A DNA stretch of 64,000 nucleotides, taken from Haliscomenobacter sp. (GTDB taxonomy: Bacteria > Bacteroidota > Bacteroidia > Chitinophagales > Saprospiraceae). The stretch is taken from NCBI GenBank assembly GCA_016713275.1, contig JADJPL010000011.1, positions 62,001 to 126,000 of the forward strand, read 5' to 3'. Under the pieces are notes generated by a model. The model ran no database searches. It had not been told where the DNA came from and saw only the letters and a program-made list of their open reading frames with translations. Shown here piece by piece: positions 16,568-25,714 of this stretch (the first letter of the stretch is position 1; every line of letters begins with the position of its first letter). The translations under genes and the position numbers were made by a program.

Positions 16568-18532
16568 TTACTCTTGCGGCTGGACGGCGATTTTGCCGGT
16601 ATGGGTTTGTTCTCCGGTTTTCCATCGGTAGACGTAGATGCCCGAAGCCAGGCGGGGCAGACGGATGGAAAGAAAAGAGGCTACGCCAGGTTGAAAAGAC
16701 TGGGTCAAATACAGCCTCCCGCTGGCGTCCCACAGCGCAAACTGGCCTGTGCCTTGAAAAACGCCGGTTTCCAGGGTGATCAGGTCTGAAGCAGGGTTGG
16801 GAAACACGCGCAGGGAACCGGATGCATCGACCGCATGGGTATCGGTTACTACTTCCCGGGCCGCTTTGACTGCCGCAAGCGCATCAATCCTTCCGTAGCC
16901 ATACACGGCGTTGGGAAGGGAATCGCCTTTTATTCCGCCACAGATTTCTTTGCTGTACAACGGCGTAGCCGTCAACTTAAGGAGGCTTTCCAACTTGAGT
17001 ACTTCGCCCCGCAGCCGGGGGTTGGCGGAGATCATCAAGGCTACCGTGCCGGCAACGTGGGGCCCCGCCATGCTGGTTCCACTAAAATTGGCATACCCGC
17101 CCCGGGGGACAGAAGAGCGGACGTTGACGCCGGGCGCTACCACATCGGGTTTATGGAGCAGGGCGCCGTTGTAGTACACAGGACCGCGGGAACTGAACCG
17201 GGCAATGGTGTCGTTGCCCTGGGTGGCGCCTACGTCGAACGATGCCGGGAAGCTGGCGGGCGTGTCGTTGATGGTTTCGCAACCCGGGCCCGAATTACCG
17301 GCAGACACGGCGACAAAAACACCGGCGGCGCGGAGATTTTGAACCGCTTTCTCCAGGAGTGGGATGTTTGAGGGGTTGCATCCTTCACTGGAAGGACATG
17401 CCCAGGAGTTGTTGATTACATCCGGCGCCAGGGAAGGGTCTGCTTTTTTTCCATCCAGGGTGGTGGGCGCAAGGAACCATTGGAAGCATTCCAGGTAAGT
17501 AAAGGGGGTGCCGATGCCGCGTTCCATATTGCGGCATCCGATCCAGACAGCCCCCGGCGCTACTCCGGTTTGGTTGCCTTTGCCGTCATCTCCGACCATG
17601 GTACCCATCGTGTGGGTGCCGTGCTGAGAGTCGTCGCAGGGAAAAACGGTGTTCAACCCACAGGAATTCAAAAGATCCGGGTTTTGGGGGTTGTACGCTT
17701 TTATGGCATCGAACCAATGGTACGTGTGGTTGGCAATGGAATCCCGGACCCAGCCGCGGTATTTCCGGATCAATGCCGGATGCTGCCAATCGTACCCGGT
17801 ATCCTGCCCGCCGATCACCACGCCTTGGCCGGTGTAGCCTAAGGCCCATACTTCCGGCGCTTTGATCTTGGCCACGCCCCACTCAACCCCCGCGCGCAGG
17901 CGAAGGTCTTCGCCTTCCGGCTGAATATTGGGGGCTATTATGGCGCTATTGGCGACGATCTCCCCGATCTCTTCACGTTTGGTCAGCGATTCCAGAAGGG
18001 AAGCGCTGGCTTTGGGCAAGTAGATGGCATTGACGATATAAAGGGGCTGGAACGGGACGTTTTGCTTCTCCAGGATTTCCACAACGCTTTCCTGGCTTTG
18101 CCTGGCCTGGCTGCGCAGCTTTTCGAACACATAGCTGCCTTTGGCTGCCTTGCCGGGAAGGTACAGGGCCTGTGCTACTTCGGCTTGCTGCCGGAAGACG
18201 AGGAGCGCTTCCGCCAGCGAATCCTTTTGCACCTCCGCCCATAGCAAAGGGTCGATTTTATCCTTCATCGGGGAAGAAATAGCCTTCTGGCCATAGAGTA
18301 AACCAGAAGGGGCCAAAAACAGGAATCCGGCGATCAGGGCGCCGCAAAAAATAAACCCGTTGCGAAACCAGCCGGAATTTCTGGAAACAGACCAACGCTG
18401 AAGCGGTTTGGGGCGCCCAAATCGAAAAATAGTGTCCGAAAAACAAGACGAACCAGCGGGAATACAGGCTCCCAAAATGTAAGTATTCTGTTTGGTTAAC
18501 AAAACCTTATTGATTGATAATGAATATTTCAC
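16568..18532 (-). CDS. Subtilisin-like serine peptidase (S8) with T9SS sorting domain
   Basis: Secreted protease. A hydrophobic segment (IFCGALIAGFLFLAPSGLLYGQ, residues 61-82) acts as signal peptide, preceded by an unusually long 60-residue N-terminus, so the true start may be uncertain. An I9-like propeptide region (about 100-200) precedes the catalytic domain, with Asp in IGGQDTGYDWQHP, His in QHGTHTMGTMVGDDG and Ser in NFSGTSMAGPHVAGTVAL. The last about 80 residues (LRVFPNPASDLITLE to SGIYVYRWKTGEQTHTGKI) form a type A T9SS C-terminal domain, so export across the outer membrane by the type IX system is expected. It is convergent with the NlpC gene. Confidence 0.93.
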   Translation of the reverse strand: MKYSLSINKVLLTKQNTYILGACIPAGSSCFSDTIFRFGRPKPLQRWSVSRNSGWFRNGFIFCGALIAGFLFLAPSGLLYGQKAISSPMKDKIDPLLWAEVQKDSLAEALLVFRQQAEVAQALYLPGKAAKGSYVFEKLRSQARQSQESVVEILEKQNVPFQPLYIVNAIYLPKASASLLESLTKREEIGEIVANSAIIAPNIQPEGEDLRLRAGVEWGVAKIKAPEVWALGYTGQGVVIGGQDTGYDWQHPALIRKYRGWVRDSIANHTYHWFDAIKAYNPQNPDLLNSCGLNTVFPCDDSQHGTHTMGTMVGDDGKGNQTGVAPGAVWIGCRNMERGIGTPFTYLECFQWFLAPTTLDGKKADPSLAPDVINNSWACPSSEGCNPSNIPLLEKAVQNLRAAGVFVAVSAGNSGPGCETINDTPASFPASFDVGATQGNDTIARFSSRGPVYYNGALLHKPDVVAPGVNVRSSVPRGGYANFSGTSMAGPHVAGTVALMISANPRLRGEVLKLESLLKLTATPLYSKEICGGIKGDSLPNAVYGYGRIDALAAVKAAREVVTDTHAVDASGSLRVFPNPASDLITLETGVFQGTGQFALWDASGRLYLTQSFQPGVASFLSIRLPRLASGIYVYRWKTGEQTHTGKIAVQPQE

Positions 18533-18593
18533 GGAAAAAATTTTCTTTTTTTTATAAATCGGTTTATTTTGTTTGCGGCTTAAAAATAGCGGA

Positions 18594-18722
18594 TTTAGAC
18601 GTTAGGTGTTAGATGTTAACAATTTGTTTAAATGATTCAGACGCCTGAAGTAATTGAAAGATTACGCCATTCTGGTTGGGCTGAGTTTCCAACGTCTAAC
18701 GTCCAACGTCTTATGCCTAATA
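18594..18722. repeat. Heptamer tandem repeats (GTTAGAT / AACGTCT) as two complementary runs
   Basis: The left run TTTAGAC GTTAGGT GTTAGAT GTTAACA (18594-18622) and the right run AACGTCT AACGTCC AACGTCT TATGCCTAA (18691-18719) are reverse complements, separated by about 68 bases with no recognisable content. It lies in the 259-base gap between divergent genes. Confidence 0.8.
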
Positions 18723-18791
18723 ACCCAACTATATCCTCCATGTACATATCGCTTGGACTGACCTTGTAATATGTAAAATTGGGGACAAATC

Positions 18792-19253
18792 ATGGATCAT
18801 ACATTTCAACTCTACAATGCAGGCACCGGGATGGAGCCGTGGGTTCGCGCTGCCCTTGTCAAATTCATCAGCGCTTTTTCTCCGGGTATTCCTCCATCCA
18901 ATATCCGGGACGCCATCGACTGCGTCCTGAAAAACATCCCCTCTTTTGGGGGGTTTGTGGTAGTTGCCTGGTCGGACCGTACGCTGGCTGGCGCCATTGT
19001 GGTGAACCGCACCGGCATGTCGGGTTTTGGTCCGGAGAACCTGCTCACCTTTGCCGTGGCGCCCGGAGAGGGTACTGGCGCCCAAATCCTTCTGGAAGCG
19101 CTGATCCGAAAAGGAATGGATTATACAGAAGGAGAGATTGCATACCACCTTCCGCTTCGCCATCCGGCGCTTAAGCTTTTCCAGGATTTGGGTTTCAAAC
19201 GGCAGTTCGTCGAACTTCGTTTTTCTCCCGAGAAACTGAAAGCGGAAGCGTAG
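18792..19253 (+). CDS. GNAT-like N-acetyltransferase domain protein
   Basis: A 153 aa single-domain protein. The order of elements resembles a small GNAT fold: an N-terminal helical part, a strand GFVVVAWSDRTLAGAIVVNR, a second strand LLTFAVAPGEGTGAQILLEALIRKG that fits the acetyl-CoA-binding V/I-x-P-x-x-x-x-x-G segment, and a C-terminal LPLRHPALKLFQDLGFKRQF that fits the closing x-x-F-Y-x-x-x-G-F motif. I infer acetyltransferase activity with an unknown substrate. It stands alone between a heptamer repeat and alkA. An alternative reading is an uncharacterised conserved Bacteroidota protein. Confidence 0.65.
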   Translation: MDHTFQLYNAGTGMEPWVRAALVKFISAFSPGIPPSNIRDAIDCVLKNIPSFGGFVVVAWSDRTLAGAIVVNRTGMSGFGPENLLTFAVAPGEGTGAQILLEALIRKGMDYTEGEIAYHLPLRHPALKLFQDLGFKRQFVELRFSPEKLKAEA

Positions 19254-19298
19254 GGTTTTATTTTTCTGGAATACCCATTAGACCCGTTGCAACAAGTC

Positions 19299-19306
19299 TA
19301 TTTTTG
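19299..19306 (+). promoter_or_regulatory. Putative -7 element upstream of alkA-like gene
   Basis: TATTTTTG matches TAnnTTTG and lies 103 bases before the proposed start at 19410. No clear -33 box was found. Confidence 0.35.
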
Positions 19307-19409
19307 TTTTCATAGGGGACCTTGCCCAAAGGGTGTTTTTTCTTTTGGCGAGGTTCCTGCGTCCTCCGTTTTTCGAACATTTGGCCTGCCCAACGTAACT
19401 CCTGTGAAC

Positions 19410-20018
19410 ATGGAACAACAAATTACGAGCCACTTGGCTTTGGATTCGCGCCTGAAACCGTTGCTGGAAATGCTTCCTTTTCCGCCGCCTCCGCCGCCTG
19501 ATCCGGACATTTTTGTGGACCTGCTGAGTTCGATTGTCTCCCAGCAGCTATCGGTCAAAGCGGCGAGTACGATTTACCAGCGATTTTGTTCCCTGTTTCC
19601 AGAGGGAACGCCCCGAGCGGAGCAGTTGTTGTCGATGCAGCCCGAATCGCTCCGATCGGTTGGTCTTTCCACTCAAAAAGCTACCTATGTGCGCAACGTG
19701 GCCGGGTTTTTCCTGGAACGCGGCCTGTTTGAGCGAGACTGGAACGCCCTTTCCGACGAGGAGATCCTGCATACCCTCACGCAAATCAAAGGTGTGGGGA
19801 AATGGACGACGGAGATGCTCCTGATGTTCAGCCTGGGCCGCCCCGATGTATTCCCTGCCGACGACCTGGGCATCCAGCAGGGAATGCAGAAGTTATACCA
19901 ACTGGATTTGGAGGGAAAACCCTTGCGCAAAGCCATGGAAGAAATCGCGGCGCCCTGGCGTCCGTTCCGTTCCTATGCCTGTTATTATCTCTGGAGGTGG
20001 AAGGACGCGGTTAAGTAG
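19410..20018 (+). CDS. DNA-3-methyladenine glycosylase II (AlkA-like, HhH-GPD)
   Basis: Base-excision repair glycosylase that removes alkylated bases. Start chosen at MEQQITSHLALDSRL, 41 codons inside the longest frame, because the upstream residues look non-coding and overlap a -7 box. The HhH-GPD core is TQIKGVGKWTTEMLLMFSLG, followed by PDVFPADDLGIQQGM, in which the second Asp of PADDLG is the catalytic residue. The N-terminal FVDLLSSIVSQQLSVKAASTI is the conserved entry helix. At 202 aa it is the short form without the AlkA N-terminal beta domain. The AstE-like gene follows after 45 bases. Confidence 0.92.
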   Translation: MEQQITSHLALDSRLKPLLEMLPFPPPPPPDPDIFVDLLSSIVSQQLSVKAASTIYQRFCSLFPEGTPRAEQLLSMQPESLRSVGLSTQKATYVRNVAGFFLERGLFERDWNALSDEEILHTLTQIKGVGKWTTEMLLMFSLGRPDVFPADDLGIQQGMQKLYQLDLEGKPLRKAMEEIAAPWRPFRSYACYYLWRWKDAVK

Positions 20019-20063
20019 CGGCGAAAGGCGTATCTTTCCCGCTTAACCAAAGGAGAACGGGGC

Positions 20064-20978
20064 ATGACCGACCGAGTGATCGGACGATACGAAGGAGAAC
20101 GCCCCGGGCCCCTGATGGTTTGCATTGGGGGGGTGCACGGGAACGAGCCTGCCGGGGTAGTAGCCCTGGAAGAACTCATGCTTCGTTTGGAGGCAGAGCC
20201 CGATAAAAACCCGGAATTCCGTTTCCGGGGAAGCCTTTTGGCAATCCGGGGGAATCTTCCTGCCCTCGAACTGGGGAAACGGTACCTCCTCGAGGATTTG
20301 AACAGGGCCTGGAACCCCCGGCGCCTGGATCAATGGAACCGAACGGACCCGCAAACACAGGACATGGAGCACCGGCAAATGCTGGAGATTCTGCATACCA
20401 TCCGGGCGATGATCGCCCAGGTCCTTCCAGAACAGGTATTTTTCCTGGACTTACATACCAACTCGGCTGCCGGGGGCATTTTTGGCCTTCCAGCCGGGGA
20501 TGCCTATAGCCGGCAAGTGGCCCGGGGACTGCATGCGCCCGTGGTGAACGGGATGCTGGAAGCGGTGGAGGGCTCCATGTTGCGCTATTTGCTCCAGGCC
20601 GGCTGGGGAGTCCCTGCCTCCGGACTGGCGTTTGAAGCGGGGCAACACGCGGATCCCGCTTCGGTGCGCCGGGCATTAGCGGCAACGATCAACGTCTTGA
20701 GAGCCACGGGCTGCGTCCGGCCGCAAGACGTGGATAACGAGCACGACGCCCTCCTCATGGCGTTCTCCAAAGGCTTGCCGGCAGTGAATGAGATTATCTG
20801 GCGCCATCCTGTCGAACCAGAAGACCAATTTCGGATGGAACCGGGGTTCCAGAATTTCGACCCGGTTCGAAAAGGGCAGCCGCTCGCTACCGATCGCTAC
20901 GGCCCCGTGCTGGCCAAAGAAGACGCCAGAATACTGATGCCTTTGTATCAGGCGCAGGGGGAAGATGGCTTTTTTTGA
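20064..20978 (+). CDS. Succinylglutamate desuccinylase/aspartoacylase family protein
   Basis: Zinc-dependent deacylase of the AstE/ASPA family. Zinc ligands are visible in CIGGVHGNEPAG (H and E of HGNE) and in FFLDLHTNSAAGG (H). The catalytic glutamate is probably in LAFEAGQH. At 304 aa the length is typical. No other arginine-succinyl pathway gene is near, so arginine catabolism by the AST route is not supported, and the acyl substrate is unknown. A heptamer repeat of the TTAGGGA/GCAGGGA type begins on the base after the TGA stop. Confidence 0.85.
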   Translation: MTDRVIGRYEGERPGPLMVCIGGVHGNEPAGVVALEELMLRLEAEPDKNPEFRFRGSLLAIRGNLPALELGKRYLLEDLNRAWNPRRLDQWNRTDPQTQDMEHRQMLEILHTIRAMIAQVLPEQVFFLDLHTNSAAGGIFGLPAGDAYSRQVARGLHAPVVNGMLEAVEGSMLRYLLQAGWGVPASGLAFEAGQHADPASVRRALAATINVLRATGCVRPQDVDNEHDALLMAFSKGLPAVNEIIWRHPVEPEDQFRMEPGFQNFDPVRKGQPLATDRYGPVLAKEDARILMPLYQAQGEDGFF

Positions 20979-21007
20979 TTAGGGAGCAGGGATTAGGGAG
21001 CAGGGAG
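20979..21007. repeat. Heptamer tandem repeat (TTAGGGA/GCAGGGA)
   Basis: Four alternating units TTAGGGA GCAGGGA TTAGGGA GCAGGGA begin directly after the AstE-like stop. The reverse complement (TGCTCCC units) occurs at 21288-21316. Together they bracket a MITE-like element and a double-hairpin repeat, so this 400-base gap (20979-21378) is made almost wholly of repeats. Confidence 0.85.
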
Positions 21008-21020
21008 AAAAGGCCGTAAA

Positions 21021-21178
21021 GGGGCTGTCTAAAAGACGGTTTTTGCCCAAGGCAGCAATAAAATATTTTCTTTTTTCAATTTCAACAAAAAAATTGCTTT
21101 GCAATTTTTTTGTTGAAATTGAAAAAAGAAAATAAAATTTCATGCCGGGGGCAAATATTGGTCTTTTGAGACAGCCCC
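21021..21178. mobile_element. MITE-like element family 1, copy A
   Basis: A 158-base element with terminal inverted repeats GGGGCTGTCT(C)AAAAGAC, one base missing on the left end. The interior is a long AT-rich palindrome: CAATTTCAACAAAAAAATTGC, a 3-base loop, and its complement. No coding capacity. The copy at 24165-24319 is nearly identical. The termini resemble those of IS families with GGGGCTGTCTCAAAAG ends, but no transposase is in the window. No target duplication is obvious. Confidence 0.85.
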
Positions 21179-21223
21179 GAAGCGAGATTGCAGGTAGGAG
21201 AACGGGGCGTCACGGCCACGCTA

Positions 21224-21282
21224 CGCCGGTCGGGGGACCGGCGGATAGTTCAGCACGGAATCTGCGGATTCCGGCTAACAGG
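21224..21282 (+). repeat. Double-hairpin interspersed repeat, copy 3
   Basis: GCCGGTC-GGGG-GACCGGC, then GGATAGTTCAGCA, then CGGAATC-TGCG-GATTCCG and GCTAACAGGG. Compared with copy 1 at 5226-5284, the second stem has A to G on one side and T to C on the other, which preserves pairing. Confidence 0.75.
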
Positions 21283-21287
21283 GGAAA

Positions 21288-21316
21288 TGCTCCCTGCTCC
21301 CTTTCTCCCTGCTCCC
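21288..21316. repeat. Heptamer tandem repeat (TGCTCCC), complement of 20979-21007
   Basis: TGCTCCC TGCTCCC TTTCTCCC TGCTCCC, one unit expanded by a base. It is the partner arm of the run at the other side of the MITE and sits 62 bases before the ligA start. Confidence 0.8.
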
Positions 21317-21378
21317 AATTTACAAAAACTTTCCCCCAGCCTGTTTATCTTCGCCTCAGCACACCCAATTCGTTAGCC

Positions 21379-23510
21379 ATGACCTATAGCCAGGAAACGC
21401 AAAAATCGTTTTACGACCTTTCCAAGGCCTACCTTACAGGGAATATGCCTGCAGGCGCAGCACAGCAGGCAGCCGATTTACGCCGGTTGATCGTGTACCA
21501 CGAGTGGCGGTACTATATCCAAAACGATCCGGTGATCAGCGACTTTGAGTTTGACCAGTTGTACAAACAATTGGAGGGCCTGGAGGCACAGCACCCGGAG
21601 TTGCTCTCCCCGGATTCGCCAACGCAGCGGGTTTCTGCCGATCTGACCTCCGAATTTCCTTCCGTGGGTCACCTGACCCCTATGCTTTCCCTGGCTAACT
21701 CCTATGATGCGGAGGATCTACGCGACTGGGACGGGCAATTGAAGCGCCTCCTGAGTATCCCGGTGGAAGCCGATTTGGAGTATGCGGTGGAGCCGAAATT
21801 CGACGGAGGCAGCATCGCGCTGGTGTACGAGAACAACCGGCTGGTGCGCGCTGCTACGCGCGGCAACGGTGCGGTAGGGGAGGAGATTACCGCCAACGCG
21901 CGGGTGATCCGGTCTATCCCGCTTCAGGCGGATTTTTTGTCTTTGGGGCTGTACCGCGTGGAATTGCGAGGAGAAGTACTGATCCGCAAGGAGGCTTTTA
22001 ACCGGATTAATGAAGAACGCGCCGATGAGGGACAAACCTTGTTCGCCAACGCCCGCAACACCGCTACCGGCGGGTTGCGGATGAAAGACCCTAAAGAAGT
22101 GGCCAAGCGGGGGCTGGAAGCGTTTATGTACACCTTGTCATTTGCGGAAGACCAGGAAGGCAACAACAGGCTCGACCAGTTTACCACCCACTGGGAAAGC
22201 CTGGAGATCCTGAGCAAGCTGGGATTTAAAGTGCCCACCGAAGAAAAGAAACAGTGCAAAAACATTGGCGAGGTCATTGATTTTTGCCTCGATTGGCAAG
22301 CCCGCCGGGAGGGATACGCGTATGAGATCGACGGTATGGTGGCCAAAGTCAATCAGCGGGAACTCCAGGAACGGGCAGGGTTTACCGCCCACCATCCCCG
22401 GTGGGCCATCGCGTTTAAATTTCAGGCCAAACAAGCCACTTCGAAGCTGTTGAATGTAGAATACCAGGTGGGGAAAATCGGTTCCATCACGCCGGTCGCG
22501 AAATTGCAGCCTGTAGCGCTCGCTGGGGTCACCGTTTCTTCCGTATCGCTCCATAATGAAGACTTTATCGTTTCCAAAGATCTACATTTGGGAGATACCG
22601 TATTGGTCGAGCGGGCAGGGGATGTCATTCCGTACATCGTTAAAGCCATGCCCGAACTCCGCGATGGTACGGAGCAACGCATCCAGTTCCCGGAATTTTG
22701 TCCGGTGAACGATACGCCAACTCCGGTGAGGCTGGTGCGGGAAGATGGAGAAGCCGCCTGGCGTTGCCCGGATTGCGTCTGCGGCGCCCAGGATCTGCAG
22801 CGGATCATTTTCCACGTATCCAAAGATGCGATGGATATCGAGGGACTGGGCAAATCGATCGTGGAGCGGTTTTATGAACTGGGGTGGGTCCGGTCCCTGC
22901 CGGATGTATATCGCTTGGATTACAGCCAGCTGGCGACCCTGGAAGGGTTTGGAGAAAAATCCGCTTCCAATCTGAAGGCTTCCGTGGAAAAAGCCAAAAG
23001 CAACCCGGTGCACCGTTTGCTGCATAGCTTGAGCATCCACCATTTAGGAAAAAAAGTATCCAAGCTTCTTGCAGGGGAAATCCAGCATGTGCTGGATTTA
23101 AAAGCCTGGTCGCTGGAGGATTACCTCCATATCAAAGATGTGGGCCCGGTGGTGGCAGAAAATGTGACGCAGTTTTTCCAGAACCCCGAAACGTCCAAAT
23201 GCTGGAAGAAATGGAAGCCCTTGGGGTAAACCTCAGGCAAACGGAGGACGACCGCCCCAAAGCCGCTTCGGCGGATGCCCCTCTGGCAGGGAAGACCATC
23301 CTTTTTACGGGAACCCTGGCCCAAATGGGCCGCAAGGAGGCGCAGTTGAAGGCAGAAGCTGCCGGCGCCAAGATCCTTGCGGCCGTGAGTTCGAACTTGA
23401 ATATCCTGGTTGTCGGTGAAGAGGCTGGGTCGAAATTAAAGAAAGCCCAGGCATTGGGCACGGTGGAAATCTGGACAGAAGCGCGGTTTTTGGAAGAGGT
23501 GGGCGGATGA
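21379..23510 (+). CDS. ligA: NAD-dependent DNA ligase LigA (frameshifted before BRCT)
   Basis: Seals nicks in replication and repair using NAD+. Start at MTYSQETQKSFYD; the longer frame upstream runs through repeats. The adenylation domain has YHEWRYYIQND and the active-site lysine in AVEPKFDGGS. The OB fold (AKLQPVALAGVTVSSVSLHNEDFI), the zinc finger (CPVND...WRCPDCVC) and the HhH domain (LATLEGFGEKSASNLKASVEKAK) follow. At about 23196 one A is missing in an AAAA run and the frame would stop at 23229. The other frame continues MLEEMEALGVNLRQ into the BRCT domain (LAGKTILFTGTLAQMGRKEA) up to 23510. Joined length is about 710 aa, as usual. An essential gene, so the shift is probably a sequence error. 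Confidence 0.93.
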
Positions 23511-23533
23511 GCACCCGGATGATATAGGCCGGA

Positions 23534-24115
23534 TCATCGCTGGAGAAAAAACCGGATTTTCTCCACCACAAGCGCAAACTCCGGATTTACGGAGAGGGCT
23601 TCCATACCTTGCCATTCATAATGGGTCACTTCCGCAGGGTTTATCCGAACGGTTTTTTCTCCCCGATACCGGAACAAAAACCTGAAATCGTGGTGGATAT
23701 GCTCCTTTTCTTGTTTGAGTTCGTTTTCGGGGATGACGTGGGAGTCAATATCTGCCGGAATATTTAAGCGAGAAGAAGGTCTAACCCACTCTAAATCGTG
23801 CGGATCGATATTGGTTTCCTCCCATGTTTCCCGGAATGCGGCCGCTAAGATGGAGGCATCGGTATAATCGACATGTCCTCCCGGTTGAAGCCACCTTTCG
23901 AGACGTTTATGCCGGATCAGCAGCATCTGAGTATGGTCCGGACCCACAATGAATGCGCTTGCCGTAATATGCCCGTTGAAATTTTTCCTGTGGTATAGTT
24001 CCTCAAACGGGGTATGCGCGATAAACTCCCGGAACGGCCTCTGGCGCGCTGTTTCCTGTGGAAATAAGGATAAGTAAGCTGAAAAAATTTCCTGCAAGTC
24101 GTGTGGATGTTCCAT
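23534..24115 (-). CDS. NUDIX hydrolase
   Basis: Hydrolyses nucleoside diphosphates linked to another moiety. The Nudix box lies near residues 91-115 (GGHVDYTDASILAAAFRETWEETNI), with G, REtwEE in place and Asp where the first Glu of the consensus normally stands. At 193 aa it has an N-terminal helical extension of about 45 residues. The specific substrate cannot be inferred. It is convergent with ligA (23 bases between stops). The upstream gap (24116-24164) leads straight into a MITE-like element, and no promoter was seen. Confidence 0.88.
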   Translation of the reverse strand: MEHPHDLQEIFSAYLSLFPQETARQRPFREFIAHTPFEELYHRKNFNGHITASAFIVGPDHTQMLLIRHKRLERWLQPGGHVDYTDASILAAAFRETWEETNIDPHDLEWVRPSSRLNIPADIDSHVIPENELKQEKEHIHHDFRFLFRYRGEKTVRINPAEVTHYEWQGMEALSVNPEFALVVEKIRFFLQR

Positions 24116-24164
24116 TGGGTATGCTTCTTGTTTTTTTGATAGTGTCCTGTTTGACGTAAATCAG

Positions 24165-24319
24165 GGGGCTGTCTCAAAAGACGGTTTTTGCCCAAGGCAG
24201 CAAAAAAACAGTTTCTTTTTCAATTTCAACAAAAAATTGCAAGCAATTTTTGTTGAAATTGAAAAAAAGAAAATAAAATTTCATGCCAGGGGCAAAGAGT
24301 GGACTTTTGAGACAGGCCC
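24165..24319. mobile_element. MITE-like element family 1, copy B
   Basis: A 155-base element with ends GGGGCTGTCTCAAAAG and CTTTTGAGACAGGCCC and the inner palindrome CAATTTCAACAAAAAATTGC / GCAATTTTTGTTGAAATTG. Closely matches copy A at 21021-21178. Its right 39 bases form the 3' end and stop codon of the O-antigen ligase-like gene, so insertion replaced that gene's original end. Confidence 0.87.
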
Positions 24320-25599
24320 GGAGTTCAAATAGTTCAACCCCAAAACCAGGAAAAACAGAAAAAACGCCACGCCCATGGCGTTTTCGAGGGTAGCCTCCAC
24401 CATGAAAGAAAGAAAGGCCGCGATATGCAGCGCCAGAAAAGGGAAATGCAGGTAGTGCCTCCGGTAGAACAGGGGGATCAAAAAAGCGGATAAAAAGAGC
24501 GCCAGGCCAATTGCTCCGGAGCCAGCCATAACGCTCAGGAATTGGTTGTGCGGCATCAGCCGCTTTTTGATATGAGGGTACTCGGCGGCATAGATGGCGT
24601 CTACTTCTGTTTTCAGGTTGCCCGGACCAACGCCGGTCCAGGGCGAGCGGCGGAAGAGATCCCAGCCAATCTTCCAGGAGATCAGGCGGGATGCATCGGA
24701 CAATACCCCTTTGTCCTGTCCTTTAAGGTACATGTCCAGGTCGTACCGCATATAGCCGACTTTGTTGCGAAAACTTGGCGCCAGTTGGTAGGCTAGCACC
24801 GGCGCCGAAGCCAGCGCTGCCAGAAGAACGGCGCCGGTTAGCCAGCGCCGCGTGCGCCACAGGTAACGGGCGGTGGAAAACGCCAAAAGGGCGTACAAAA
24901 CGACCAGCCCACTGCGCACCGCGATTAGATGTTGTGCAATCACCAGCCATAGCACGAGGGCAGCAAGAAGATAAGACTCCCACCGAAAGCGGATGGTAAA
25001 TCGCTTTTCGAGCAGGTAAAGCCCTCCGGCTACCCCCATCGTTTGCAGGAGGCTGTACCGGATATGGTTGCACGGCATGGGGACCGGCTGCCCTTGTTTG
25101 ATCAGCAGATTGACCTCCTCAAAATGCCGGAGGTAGTTGACTAGTATGCCCAGGCTGGTCAGTGAAAGCAGAACGAGGAGGAAGTACCATAGGCCAAGAT
25201 ACGGCCGCTCCTTAAGGGAAGGGAGCAGAAAAAAAACAAAGGGATCGCCAGGAAGGGTAATTTAATGCGCAAGCGGCTCAGCCAGTATCCCATATCCAAC
25301 GCGTACAGCACTCCGGCCAACACGAGCATAAAATAGAGCGCGATGACCCAAAAGTCCGGACGGCGAATAAAATGTTTACCAGAGGACCTCAACGCCGGAT
25401 GGATCCGGATAGGGAACGTCCTGGAAGTATCCCAGGCGAACACGGCCAGCGCGCTCAGTAAGAACAGGCTCATGGACTGCAAATACGGGGCGTAGATCAT
25501 CCCCGTCAGCAGGGTCGCGCAAAGGATCCACACCAAAAGCGGTTTACCTTGCGTAAAAAAAAAGCCATCTTTTTGAAAGAAAGAAGGAACGGTCTTCAT
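24281..25599 (-). CDS. O-antigen ligase/polymerase family membrane protein (frameshifted, 3' end in MITE)
   Basis: Polytopic membrane protein of the Wzy/WaaL type. The N-terminal part (25599 to about 25240) has three to four helices (LLVWILCATLLTGMIY, SMSLFLLSALAVFAW, WVIALYFMLVLAGVLY). In a run of eight T (minus strand) near 25235 one base is lost or gained, and the next frame continues LLPSLKERPYLGLWYFLLVLL and then the larger C-terminal part. That part holds the family loop with DASRLISWKIGWDLFRRSPWTGVG and PHNQFLSVMAGSGAIGLALF. The final about 13 residues (GPVSKVHSLPLA) are encoded by the inverted terminal repeat of a MITE. Joined length is about 440 aa. It probably joins or polymerises surface glycans; no other glycan genes are adjacent. 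Confidence 0.82.
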
Positions 25600-25714
25600 G
25601 CCCCGCGGTTTTTATGTTGGAGAGGAGGCTTGAGCATTTCGCTGCCTGGGAACGCGATAATTTTTACTAGAAGCTATCTCAAAACCATAGAATATGGCGT
25701 TCTCCCCCTTCAAC

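Noticed and set aside
19287..19409. Longer AlkA start
   Set aside because: The extra 41 residues overlap a TATTTTTG box and do not resemble the family.
21142..21378. N-terminal extension of LigA by 79 residues
   Set aside because: The extension reads through a MITE end, a double-hairpin repeat and a heptamer run; LigA normally starts at the later ATG.
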